Assembly: GCA_029258655.1 (NCBI GenBank)
Contig: JARHYD010000009.1
Coordinates: 1 to 42,059 of the forward strand
From: Mailhella sp.
GTDB taxonomy: Bacteria > Desulfobacterota > Desulfovibrionia > Desulfovibrionales > Desulfovibrionaceae
Direction: 5' to 3'
DNA length: 42,059 nt
Shown: piece by piece, positions 33,318-41,138 of the stretch
Numbering within the stretch: position 1 is the stretch's first letter
Layout of the letters: each line of letters starts with the position of its first letter
Notes under the pieces: model-generated
Told to the model about the DNA's origin: nothing
The model's database searches: none
Seen by the model: only the letters and a program-made list of their open reading frames with translations
Translations under genes and position numbers: made by a program

Positions 33318-33953
33318 TTAATTATGTTGATAACATTTGACAAAACGCCTTTGGTATTGTTCTATATTTGAATCAGTATATTCATAATTTGCAATATCAA
33401 GAAAACCTTTCCAATTTTCTGGTTTTTTTGCAATTAAAAAAGAATCTTCTCCACCTCTTACATACCATTCTGGCCGTAAATCATCTTCTGGTTGCATATT
33501 TGTACTTACGTGCATAACTTTCAAATTGCCAAAACGTGCTAAAGCAAACAAACCATCAGCATCAAAACGATAACAATCAACAGGAAATCTATGCAAACCA
33601 AAACCTCTAGGACATACTATACACAATAAACCTTTTGGTTTTAAAATTCTTACCATTTCTTGAAATGTTACCCAAAAAAATTCAATATGTTCAAAAGTTT
33701 GATTTGTTATAACAACATCGTAAGAATTATCCTCAATTTCCGTCCATGCATAAACTTTTTTAGGTATAATATCAACATTTTTACCAGGAACTAAATCCAA
33801 TCCTACATATTCAAATTTTTCAGGATCAAATAAATAGCGATGCGAACCATTTACATCTCTGCTACCAATATCAATAACTTTCATTTTATGCTTTACATTG
33901 GAAAGATATGTTTTTACAAAATATTCCATTCGTATTTTTGAACTTTCGTGCAT
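33318..33953 (-). CDS. Class I SAM-dependent methyltransferase
   Basis: 211-residue Methyltransf_11-like enzyme. Motif I reads KVIDIGSRDVNGSHRYLF, with the acidic ribose-binding residue in YVGLDLVPGKNVDI, motif II is YDVVITNQTFEHIEF and motif III LKPKGLLCIVCPRGFGLHRF. It is the last gene of the glycan cluster, starting 14 bases after pseI, with GAGG before the ATG. Methylation of a sugar or sugar-nucleotide is likely from context; the substrate is unknown. Confidence 0.82.
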   Translation of the reverse strand: MHESSKIRMEYFVKTYLSNVKHKMKVIDIGSRDVNGSHRYLFDPEKFEYVGLDLVPGKNVDIIPKKVYAWTEIEDNSYDVVITNQTFEHIEFFWVTFQEMVRILKPKGLLCIVCPRGFGLHRFPVDCYRFDADGLFALARFGNLKVMHVSTNMQPEDDLRPEWYVRGGEDSFLIAKKPENWKGFLDIANYEYTDSNIEQYQRRFVKCYQHN

Positions 33954-33967
33954 TATTGACCTCGTTT

Positions 33968-34984
33968 TTATTGAATATTTCCCTCAATATGTTCAAAAGC
34001 TAAAGCTGTACCTCTTTCTAAATCTTGAGTAGCTTTTTTACCAAGTATAGCAGGATAATATCGTGTATGCAAACCATAATTAGGACGAATAGAACGAATA
34101 TTTTTTTCTGTAAATATTTCCCCTTTTTTTATATCTTCCACCACATAGAGAGAACGTGCAAGCTCTCTATTCACAGAATTTACTTCATAAGTCACATTAC
34201 CTAAAACTTTTTCTGTTCTTCTAACAGCTTCAACCATTTCCTTAAACTCTTGTAAATTCAATGAAAAACCACTATCAGCTCCACCTAATGCTCTATCAAG
34301 AGTAAAATGTTTTTCTATTACTTTTGCCCCTAAAGCAACAGCAGAAACAACAGTTTCAACAACCATAGAATGATCAGAAAGTCCAACCTTAACGCCAAAC
34401 TCTTTAATCATATCTGGAATAGTTAAAATATTCATATCCTCAAGTGGTGCTGGATACGAAGAAGTACATTTTAATAATGTAATATCATTATTTCCCACTC
34501 GCTTACACGCATTAACAGCTTCCCATATTTCTTCTTTAGAAGAAATACCAACAGAAATAATCATTGGTTTTCCTTTTGACGCTGTATATTCAATCAGTGG
34601 TATATCCACAGCTTCAAAAGACGCTATTTTATAGCGTTGAACCTCCATATCCTCTAAAAAATCAACAGCTGTTTTGTCAAAAGGAGTAGAGAAAAATTCA
34701 ATTCCTATCTCATCAGCATACTTTTTTAACTCTTTTTGCCACTCCCACGGTGTACTCGCTTTTGTATATAAAGAATAATGTGTTTCACCAAACCACAAAC
34801 TATTTGGATTTGTTACTTTAAAATCATCTTTATCACAATCAATAGTTAATGTATCTGCTGTATATGTTTGAATTTTTATTGCATCAGCACCAATTTCTTT
34901 AGCTTTTTGAATAATTTTTTTTGCTAAGTTTATATCGCCACAATGATTAGCAGACATTTCTGCAATAATAAAAACGTGATCCAT
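33968..34984 (-). CDS. pseI: Pseudaminic acid synthase PseI (NeuB family)
   Basis: Condenses phosphoenolpyruvate with a six-carbon diamino sugar to give a nonulosonic acid. The 338-residue protein has the NeuB TIM barrel (IIAEMSANHCGDINLAKKII; GADAIKIQTYT; LLKCTSSYPAPLEDMN; GLSDHSM; GAKVIEKHFTLDR) and a C-terminal SAF/antifreeze-like domain from about 280. The segment with LTIDCDKDDF resembles PseI rather than sialic acid synthases. Its partners in the cluster are pseB, pseC and pseF. Discrimination from legionaminate synthase LegI rests on this similarity and on the neighbours. Confidence 0.88.
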   Translation of the reverse strand: MDHVFIIAEMSANHCGDINLAKKIIQKAKEIGADAIKIQTYTADTLTIDCDKDDFKVTNPNSLWFGETHYSLYTKASTPWEWQKELKKYADEIGIEFFSTPFDKTAVDFLEDMEVQRYKIASFEAVDIPLIEYTASKGKPMIISVGISSKEEIWEAVNACKRVGNNDITLLKCTSSYPAPLEDMNILTIPDMIKEFGVKVGLSDHSMVVETVVSAVALGAKVIEKHFTLDRALGGADSGFSLNLQEFKEMVEAVRRTEKVLGNVTYEVNSVNRELARSLYVVEDIKKGEIFTEKNIRSIRPNYGLHTRYYPAILGKKATQDLERGTALAFEHIEGNIQ

Positions 34985-34995
34985 ATCTATCCTAT

Positions 34996-35769
34996 TTAGT
35001 TAGAAAAGAATTTATTTTTAAGAAAAATGCTGTCTTCCCCAAAATCATCTAAATTTTCTTTACTTTTTTTCTCTGTTTCAATGCTTATTGTTGCGTTAGT
35101 TGAAAGATTAGATAAAATTTTATCAAAATTTAATTGTCCTTTTCCAAAATTATAATGGCTATCATAAGGAGAAGTTTCTTCTTTTAAATCTGAAAGATGA
35201 TACATTACAGGTTGCAAGGTATTAAACTTTTGTACATAATCATAAGGATCTATTTTTTGCCAATTAGCAGAACAAACAGCATGACAAAAATCTAAACAAA
35301 AACGACAACCTGTATTTTTTAATACAAAAGAAATTTCTTCTATTGTTGCCCCTCTGCAAAATTTAATCCCAAGATTTTTAGCCAAAGGAATAAAGGGCTT
35401 ATTCTCTATTAACGCTCGTGAATCATTAATTAAATTAAGTTGAAAAACAGTTTCTTCTATTGATCCGTCCATTCCACCATGAAAAATAATATAAGGAACA
35501 TTAAGTTCATCAGCAAAAATTTTTACTTCATCATAAATTTTTTTATTTTCTAGTCTTTTACTTTTTTCTGCTAAATTAAACCCATGCATAAAATGTGGAC
35601 AATGAATAATATAAGGAATAGATAATTTTTTCCACTTTTCAAGACTTGCTACTGTATTCGGTACAGTATAAAGCTCTATATAATCAAAATAACCTTGATC
35701 ATAAAGTTTTTTTGCTTCGTTAAAATAATGATCTGTATTAATTGACCAAAGTTTAAGACCTATTTTCAT
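34996..35769 (-). CDS. Sugar-phosphate isomerase/epimerase-like TIM-barrel protein
   Basis: 257-residue AP_endonuc_2/xylose-isomerase-like TIM-barrel protein. Seen are the starting strand with YFDYIELYTVP, VPYIIFHGGMDGS, the metal-site-like FCLDFCHAVCSA and a late YHLSDLKEETSPYDSHYNFG with conserved His and Asp. It overlaps the pseF 3' end by 17 bases and precedes pseI, so it should act on a sugar in the same pathway. The reaction is unknown. Such a gene is not part of the standard pse set. Confidence 0.72.
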   Translation of the reverse strand: MKIGLKLWSINTDHYFNEAKKLYDQGYFDYIELYTVPNTVASLEKWKKLSIPYIIHCPHFMHGFNLAEKSKRLENKKIYDEVKIFADELNVPYIIFHGGMDGSIEETVFQLNLINDSRALIENKPFIPLAKNLGIKFCRGATIEEISFVLKNTGCRFCLDFCHAVCSANWQKIDPYDYVQKFNTLQPVMYHLSDLKEETSPYDSHYNFGKGQLNFDKILSNLSTNATISIETEKKSKENLDDFGEDSIFLKNKFFSN

Positions 35770-36442
35770 TATATATAACCTTATATTTCATTTCTGCTAT
35801 TGCCCAATCTTCCAATGTATCAATATCTTGTACTTGAGTTTCTGGCAACACATAGGCATAGCAAGAATCTGGAATAATAGTTTTTTTATTGAATAATTCT
35901 GCAACATTACTCCAATAAAACATTCCAACATCATAATATTTTGGCTCTAAATCTTGCGAACGTATTTGTAATGCTTTTTCATCAAAAGGAATGAGAACAT
36001 TATTTTCAATTTTCATTGCCCATTCAATAGGAACTGGATATTTGCAAACAGGCATAACAGACGCATATTGTTGTAAATAAGAATACGAATCCACTAAAAT
36101 TTCAGGAGTTAAAAATGGCACACAAGGATAAATACAACACATTGTATGAAAAAAAGTATTTTGCTTTTGATACGTCAATAAAACTTCTTCTATTACATCA
36201 TACGTTGTTGCAAAATCACTTGCATTTTTTTCACTTCTATAAAAAGGAACTTCTGCCCCATAGTCTCTTGCTACTTTTGCAACTTCTTCTGATTCTGTTG
36301 AAACCATAACAATATCAAAAATATTTGCTTTCTTAGCACATTCAATTGCATAAGCAAGCATTGGTTTTCCCATAAAATGACGGATATTTTTATGTGGAAT
36401 CCTTTTTGAACCAAATCGAGCTGGTATAATAGCAATATTCAT
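35753..36442 (-). CDS. pseF: CMP-pseudaminic acid cytidylyltransferase PseF
   Basis: Activates the nonulosonic acid with CTP. The 229-residue protein starts IAIIPARFGSKRIPHKNI, the nucleotide-binding signature of the family, followed by GKPMLAYAI, FDIVMVSTESEE and the SDFATT element typical of PseF. The second of two adjacent ATGs (36442) is preferred because GGAG lies five bases before it; from the first ATG the gap is only two. It lies nine bases after the class III aminotransferase gene. Confidence 0.9.
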   Translation of the reverse strand: MNIAIIPARFGSKRIPHKNIRHFMGKPMLAYAIECAKKANIFDIVMVSTESEEVAKVARDYGAEVPFYRSEKNASDFATTYDVIEEVLLTYQKQNTFFHTMCCIYPCVPFLTPEILVDSYSYLQQYASVMPVCKYPVPIEWAMKIENNVLIPFDEKALQIRSQDLEPKYYDVGMFYWSNVAELFNKKTIIPDSCYAYVLPETQVQDIDTLEDWAIAEMKYKVIYNENRS

Positions 36443-36450
36443 CATAACTC

Positions 36451-37758
36451 CTAATTAATTCTGGCAAATCCAGATTGAGCTATTTGACATTCTAATTGTT
36501 TTTCCACATCATTTTGAATTATATGTTTTTTTAATTTTGCAAAAACTCTATCACAAGCTTCAAAATATTCTTTTACATCTTCTTCTGTATGTGCATACAT
36601 AGCATAAAAACCAGAACTTGCTAAAAAACCTTCTTTTAACATTTCTTGGCAAAAATATGTAATATAAAGAAAATGATTTTCTGCAAAACTAAAATGAATA
36701 AGGGGTTTAAACCCTCCTATATGTAAATCAAAATCATATTTTTTCCCAAGTTGTTCCCAAGAATTTGCCACCATATCAGCAATTCTTAATAAATGAGAAG
36801 AAACATCACAACGCACAAATTTTTCAATCATAGCTAACGCTGCCACATTTCCAACTCTTTCTGTCCAATTTGTACTTGTTATAAATGCTTCTTGAGCAAA
36901 AGACATAACCCATTCTTTTCCAATTACAGCAGAAATAGGAAAGCCATTTCCAAGTGCTTTTGAAAATACAGCTATATCTGGTTGTATACCTAGCTTTAAA
37001 TGAGCCCCACCATTGCAAATTCTAAATCCAGCAGAAATTTCATCTACAATTAATGGAACTTTCTTTTCTTTAACTATTTGATGAATACAAGCAAGAAAAT
37101 CATTTTCAGGATAATAATTACGTAAAGGTTCCATTACCACAGCAGCTAAATCTTCACCAGCTTGTGCTATTGCTTCTTTAAAACTTTCAATATCATTATA
37201 TAAAAATGGAATAGCTGTTCCTTCCAACCCCTTTGGCACTCCATTAGGATTTAACCCAGCTATCCAATGCTCATCTAATGCTTCTTTTTTACCCAGATTT
37301 GCCGCTAGATACCAATCCATCCAACCATGATACCCACAAAACACAATTTTATCTTTCTTTGTGGCAACTCTTGCTATACGTACAGCAATAGCCATTGCCT
37401 CACCACCAGAACGAGCAAAACGTGCCATTTCCGCCCATGGGTGCAATGCAATAAGTTTTTCAGCAAGAGCTACTTCTTCTGGAGGATTTAATGTACTTGC
37501 TGATCCTTTTTGAATAACATCAATAACAGCATTATTAACATCTTCATCAGCATAGCCTAAAACTGTTGCTCCAATACCACCTATGCTAAAATCTTTATAT
37601 GTCTTACCGTCTAAATCTGTAACAAGAATACCTTTTGCTTGTTCAAAATATGTAGGCCATACACCCCGACCATATCGATCTGGACGTTTTGAAAGTAATT
37701 GAGTCATTCCTGGAATTAATTTTACAGCTTTTTCTTGTATTTTTTTTGAATTGCTCAT
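36451..37758 (-). CDS. Class III (glutamate-1-semialdehyde-type) PLP aminotransferase
   Basis: 435-residue PLP enzyme of the GSA-aminotransferase group. Seen are FARSGGEAMAIAVRIARV, the PLP-binding aspartate in VPLIVDEISAGFR and the lysine of VFSKALGNGFPISAVIG. HemL itself is unlikely in this setting: the gene lies between methyltransferases and pseF, where such enzymes occur in glycan clusters and probably transfer an amino group to or from a sugar. It starts three bases after the frame-broken methyltransferase. The substrate is unknown. Confidence 0.82.
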   Translation of the reverse strand: MSNSKKIQEKAVKLIPGMTQLLSKRPDRYGRGVWPTYFEQAKGILVTDLDGKTYKDFSIGGIGATVLGYADEDVNNAVIDVIQKGSASTLNPPEEVALAEKLIALHPWAEMARFARSGGEAMAIAVRIARVATKKDKIVFCGYHGWMDWYLAANLGKKEALDEHWIAGLNPNGVPKGLEGTAIPFLYNDIESFKEAIAQAGEDLAAVVMEPLRNYYPENDFLACIHQIVKEKKVPLIVDEISAGFRICNGGAHLKLGIQPDIAVFSKALGNGFPISAVIGKEWVMSFAQEAFITSTNWTERVGNVAALAMIEKFVRCDVSSHLLRIADMVANSWEQLGKKYDFDLHIGGFKPLIHFSFAENHFLYITYFCQEMLKEGFLASSGFYAMYAHTEEDVKEYFEACDRVFAKLKKHIIQNDVEKQLECQIAQSGFARIN

Positions 37759-37816
37759 AACTCACTTCACTATTTCATAAAATTCCGTACTATTTTTTTC
37801 TAATAAAGAAACAGAA
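37758..37816. repeat. 59-bp direct repeat at methyltransferase 3' ends, copy A
   Basis: Identical to 38457-38515 except for one base. It covers the last codons (encoding SVSLLEKNSTEFYEIVK), the stop and three bases beyond. The rest of the two genes has diverged clearly, so this end looks recently homogenised. Confidence 0.8.
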
Positions 37817-38431
37817 CTTCTATTGAATGTTGTAATTTTTTCATTTACTTTATCACAATTATAAATTTTTTCATCAATAAGTTGATACATATTAGATAAC
37901 AAAAAAAGTTGTTTATAATCGCTCTTATATATATATATACTCATTAGCAACATGATGGTTTCTTTTTTTATACGAATGAAAAGGATAAAAATCATGCAAC
38001 ACTAAATAAGAATTTTGTACCTTAAGTAATTTATCAATATTAGCTATGCATTGATATAAATTTTTTCTCTCAAGAACACAAAGAACACCACTTACTATAA
38101 CCATATCAAACTGTTCTGGATACGCAAAAGTTGTAAGAGAATCTTGATATAATTCTAAGCCATATTTTTGTATTCCATGTTTCACTGCTTGTTCAGAAAT
38201 ATCCATACCAACAAACTTTTTACAATGAGGCAAAATTTTTTTTAATAAATTTAATCTATAACCACTAGAGCAACCTAATTCAAGCACAGAACTAATATTA
38301 TCTAGGTATTTATGATTTTGTAACATAGTACAAATTTTATCTTCTTCATAGCTTATACTATCAAGAGCATTACAATTTCGTTTAAACCAATTATCTGCCT
38401 CAAAAGTATTAAAAACTTCTTCTTGATTCAT
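37762..38431 (-). pseudogene. SAM methyltransferase interrupted at a TA repeat (possibly phase-variable)
   Basis: Paralogue of the intact gene at 38461-39126. The first frame (ATG at 38431, with AAGG before it) encodes motif I in VLELGCSSGYRLNLLKKIL and continues to HHVANEYIYI, then hits a TAA within a (TA)7 run at 37926-37939. The second frame (to 37762) resumes exactly where homology continues (YIYKSDYKQLFLLSNMYQ; ending SLLEKNSTEFYEIVK). One added TA unit, or loss of two, would join both frames. The gene is therefore either a frame-broken remnant or a slippage-controlled switch now in the off state. The truncated 168-residue product retains the SAM-binding part. Confidence 0.8.
37926..37939. 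repeat. (TA)7 microsatellite in a coding sequence
   Basis: Fourteen bases of alternating TA in the methyltransferase at 37762-38431. On the minus strand GAG-(TA)7-AGAGCG gives a stop (TAA). With eight units the frame reads through to the homologous C-terminal part. Confidence 0.9.
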
Positions 38432-38456
38432 CTTACACCTTCATTTCAATACTATA

Positions 38457-38515
38457 TAACTCACTTCACTATTTCATAAAATTCTGTACTATTTTTTTCT
38501 AATAAAGAAACAGAA
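38457..38515. repeat. 59-bp direct repeat at methyltransferase 3' ends, copy B
   Basis: Matches 37758-37816 with a single C/T difference. The two copies are 699 bases apart in the same orientation, so recombination between them could delete or duplicate one methyltransferase gene. Confidence 0.8.
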
Positions 38516-39126
38516 ACACGACTTAAATTATTAACCTTTTCATTTTTATCATGTGTAGTAATTACTTCGTCCAAAATCTGATACATATTAGAGCATAAAA
38601 AAACTTCTTTATAATTACATTTATATGTATAAAGTTCTTTTTCCACATGATGATACTTTCGTTTATGTGGATAAAAAGGAAAAAAATCTCCTAATACTAA
38701 AAAAGAATTTTGAGATTTTAAAAAACTATCAATATTAGCAATACATTGATACAATAAATCTCTATCAATCCAATGTAATACAAAATTAACTATAACCAAA
38801 TTAAATTGTTCTGGATATTGAAAAGAAACAAAAGAATCTTGATATAATTCTAATCCATATTTTTCTTTTCCATGCTGTATGGCTAAGCTAGAAGCATCTG
38901 CCCCAACGAACTTTTTACAATTAGGCAACAAATCTTTTAAAAAATTTAATCTATATCCACTAGCACAACCAAGCTCTAATACTGAAGTAATTTCATCTTT
39001 ACGATTAAATTTTTTTATTAATTGATAAATAGTATCTTGTTCTTTTGTAAAAGAATCTAACACATTCTTATTCCGTAAAAAATATTTATCAGCTTCTGAA
39101 GAAACAAAAATCTGCTCTTGATTCAT
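38461..39126 (-). CDS. SAM-dependent methyltransferase (intact paralogue)
   Basis: 221-residue class I methyltransferase. Motif I is SVLELGCASGYRLNFLKDLL, followed by CKKFVGADASSLAIQHG with the acidic ribose-binding residue, then FNLVIVNFVLHWIDRDLLYQ and a motif III strand with SFLVLGDFFPF. It corresponds along its whole length to the interrupted gene downstream. GGAG precedes the ATG, nine bases after the aldo/keto reductase gene. Probable role: O- or N-methylation of a sugar intermediate in this glycan cluster; substrate unknown. Confidence 0.82.
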   Translation of the reverse strand: MNQEQIFVSSEADKYFLRNKNVLDSFTKEQDTIYQLIKKFNRKDEITSVLELGCASGYRLNFLKDLLPNCKKFVGADASSLAIQHGKEKYGLELYQDSFVSFQYPEQFNLVIVNFVLHWIDRDLLYQCIANIDSFLKSQNSFLVLGDFFPFYPHKRKYHHVEKELYTYKCNYKEVFLCSNMYQILDEVITTHDKNEKVNNLSRVSVSLLEKNSTEFYEIVK

Positions 39127-39135
39127 AACAACTCC

Positions 39136-40023
39136 TTACTTCCAAAAAATAGGAAGATATATTGCTTCATCTAATGAGGAAAATTTTGTTTGTATTATAT
39201 TAAAAACATTTTCATTAATATTTTTCCCAAACATAGCTATATTTTCTTTTAATTGTTCTAAGGTATTAACACCAATAATAATATTAGCAATAGCAGAAAA
39301 ATGCTTTACATAAGCCATTGCCATTTCAAGCACTGTCATAGAATTTTCTTCTGCTAAAAACTGTACTTGCTTTAAATAAGGATATGCTTTTTCTAAAAAA
39401 GAAGGTAATTGCTTATCTACCATAGAAAATAAGCCTTGTAAAAAAACACTACGACTATGAAGAATTATATTATTTTCTTGTGCTAAGTTAAAAACACCAT
39501 TTAAATAAAAGCGATGATCAAACATATTACATGGTAATTGAATAAAATCTACAAAACCACTTTTTATTGCAGCAATAGCTTCTTCTGGATAATAAACAGA
39601 TACTCCGCAATGTTTTATGTATCCTAATTCTTTAATCTTAGCTAAAGCCTCTAATTTAGCAATATCAAAACTATACGCTGCACAATGAAAAAGATAACTA
39701 TCTAAATACGCTGTATGCAACACCTCTAACGATTTCTCTATTTCTTCTTTTAATATTGCATAATACCTTGAACAAGGAATATTTTCTAAACAATTTCCAA
39801 CTTTACTTATTAAAAATAAATTTTCTCGTTGATATTTTGTTTGTTTTAAATACTTCCCCACAATTTCTTCTGCTGTTCCATAGCCTTTTGCTGTATCAAT
39901 AGTATGAATACCATGTTCAATGGCATAATCAATAATCTGAAAAACGCGTTCTATGCTTGGCTGTTTATCCTTTGCAATACCATATTCCATTCCAAATTGT
40001 ACTGTTCCTAAGCAAAGTTCCAT
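39136..40023 (-). CDS. Aldo/keto reductase
   Basis: 295-residue NAD(P)H-dependent reductase of the AKR superfamily. Seen are GTVQFGMEYGI, the catalytic Asp/Tyr segment IDTAKGYGTAEEIVGKYLK, the catalytic lysine in LFLISKVG, the LDSYLFHCAAY segment with its histidine and a late IIIGVNTLEQLKEN cofactor loop. The ATG at 40023 is preferred to one nine bases upstream because AGGA is correctly spaced only from it, and it overlaps the pseC stop as TAATG. In the glycan cluster it probably reduces a keto-sugar; substrate unknown. Confidence 0.82.
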   Translation of the reverse strand: MELCLGTVQFGMEYGIAKDKQPSIERVFQIIDYAIEHGIHTIDTAKGYGTAEEIVGKYLKQTKYQRENLFLISKVGNCLENIPCSRYYAILKEEIEKSLEVLHTAYLDSYLFHCAAYSFDIAKLEALAKIKELGYIKHCGVSVYYPEEAIAAIKSGFVDFIQLPCNMFDHRFYLNGVFNLAQENNIILHSRSVFLQGLFSMVDKQLPSFLEKAYPYLKQVQFLAEENSMTVLEMAMAYVKHFSAIANIIIGVNTLEQLKENIAMFGKNINENVFNIIQTKFSSLDEAIYLPIFWK

Positions 40024-41117
40024 TATAAACATTCCTTTACAAGATCAATAATGGTAGCCAAATCATTATCTGTTAATGTTGGATATAAAGGTAAAGAAAT
40101 ACATTTTTGATAATATGCTTCTGCTTTTGGATAATCTCCCCATTTATACCCTAAACGCTGATAATAAGGCTGTGTATGCACTGGAATATAATGAACTTGT
40201 AAATTTAAACCTTTTTCTTTTGCCTTATAATAAAAATTATCTCTATTCTGTAACAAAATTGGGTATAAATGAAAACACGCTTCGGAATACTCTTTTTCTA
40301 GTAAATGAGGAAGATTTAATGTTTTATTATAATACGCTACAATTTCTCTTCTTCTTTTTTTAAAACTCTCTAATTTCTTTAATTGTGAAATTCCTAATGC
40401 TGCTTGTATATCTGTCATACGATAGTTATAACCAAGTGCAAGCATTTCATATTCCCAATTATTTTTCATTTGCTCACTTTTATACATTCCATGTGAACGA
40501 TACATTAATAGTTTTTGATATAATTCTTCATTATTAGTTGTTACAGCCCCACCTTCCCCTGTTGTAATTGTTTTTACAGGATGAAAAGAAAAAACCGTCA
40601 TATCAGAATATTGACAAGAACCAACATAACTATCTTTATATTTTGATCCGATCGCATGAGCAGCATCTTCTATTACAAATAAATTATGCTTTTGTGCAAG
40701 GGCATAAATTTTTTCCATATCACAGCTTTGCCCAGCAAAATGAACAGGAATAAGAGCTTTGGTGTGAGAAGTAATATGTTTTTTTATTTCATTAATATCA
40801 ATATTAGCTGTATTTTCTTCAATATCTGCAAAAATAACATTTGCCCCAACAAATCGAACACAATTAGCTGAAGATAAAAACGTGATAGGTGATGTTATTA
40901 CTTCATCATCTACACCAATACCAAGTGCAAGCATAGCTAAATGCAATCCTGCTGTTGCATTTGAAACAGCTACACAATATTTTGCCCCAGTATAAGCACA
41001 TATTTTTTTTTCAAATTCACTAACTTTAGGGCCACACGTTAAAAAATCCGATTGCAAAACTTCTAATACTGCATGATAATCATCTTCATCTAAAAACTGT
41101 TTACCATAATTATACAT
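40023..41117 (-). CDS. pseC: UDP-4-keto-sugar aminotransferase PseC
   Basis: PLP-dependent DegT/DnrJ/EryC1-type enzyme that adds the C4 amino group to the product of PseB. The 364-residue protein has SDFLTCGPKVSEFEKKI, VAVSNATAGLHLAMLALG, VIEDAAHAIGS (PLP aspartate) and FSFHPVKTITTGEGGAV with the PLP lysine, all close to PseC. Start: ATG at 41117 is used, since the longer reading begins at a TTG at 41129. It lies 21 bases after pseB. Partner order pseB-pseC is standard. Confidence 0.92.
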   Translation of the reverse strand: MYNYGKQFLDEDDYHAVLEVLQSDFLTCGPKVSEFEKKICAYTGAKYCVAVSNATAGLHLAMLALGIGVDDEVITSPITFLSSANCVRFVGANVIFADIEENTANIDINEIKKHITSHTKALIPVHFAGQSCDMEKIYALAQKHNLFVIEDAAHAIGSKYKDSYVGSCQYSDMTVFSFHPVKTITTGEGGAVTTNNEELYQKLLMYRSHGMYKSEQMKNNWEYEMLALGYNYRMTDIQAALGISQLKKLESFKKRRREIVAYYNKTLNLPHLLEKEYSEACFHLYPILLQNRDNFYYKAKEKGLNLQVHYIPVHTQPYYQRLGYKWGDYPKAEAYYQKCISLPLYPTLTDNDLATIIDLVKECL

Positions 41118-41138
41118 AATAATTCTCAATAGTCACAT

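Noticed and set aside
36451..37758. hemL (tetrapyrrole synthesis) as function of the class III aminotransferase
   Set aside because: Embedded in a sugar cluster with no other haem gene; GSA-type aminotransferases are frequent in glycan loci. Not excluded by sequence alone.
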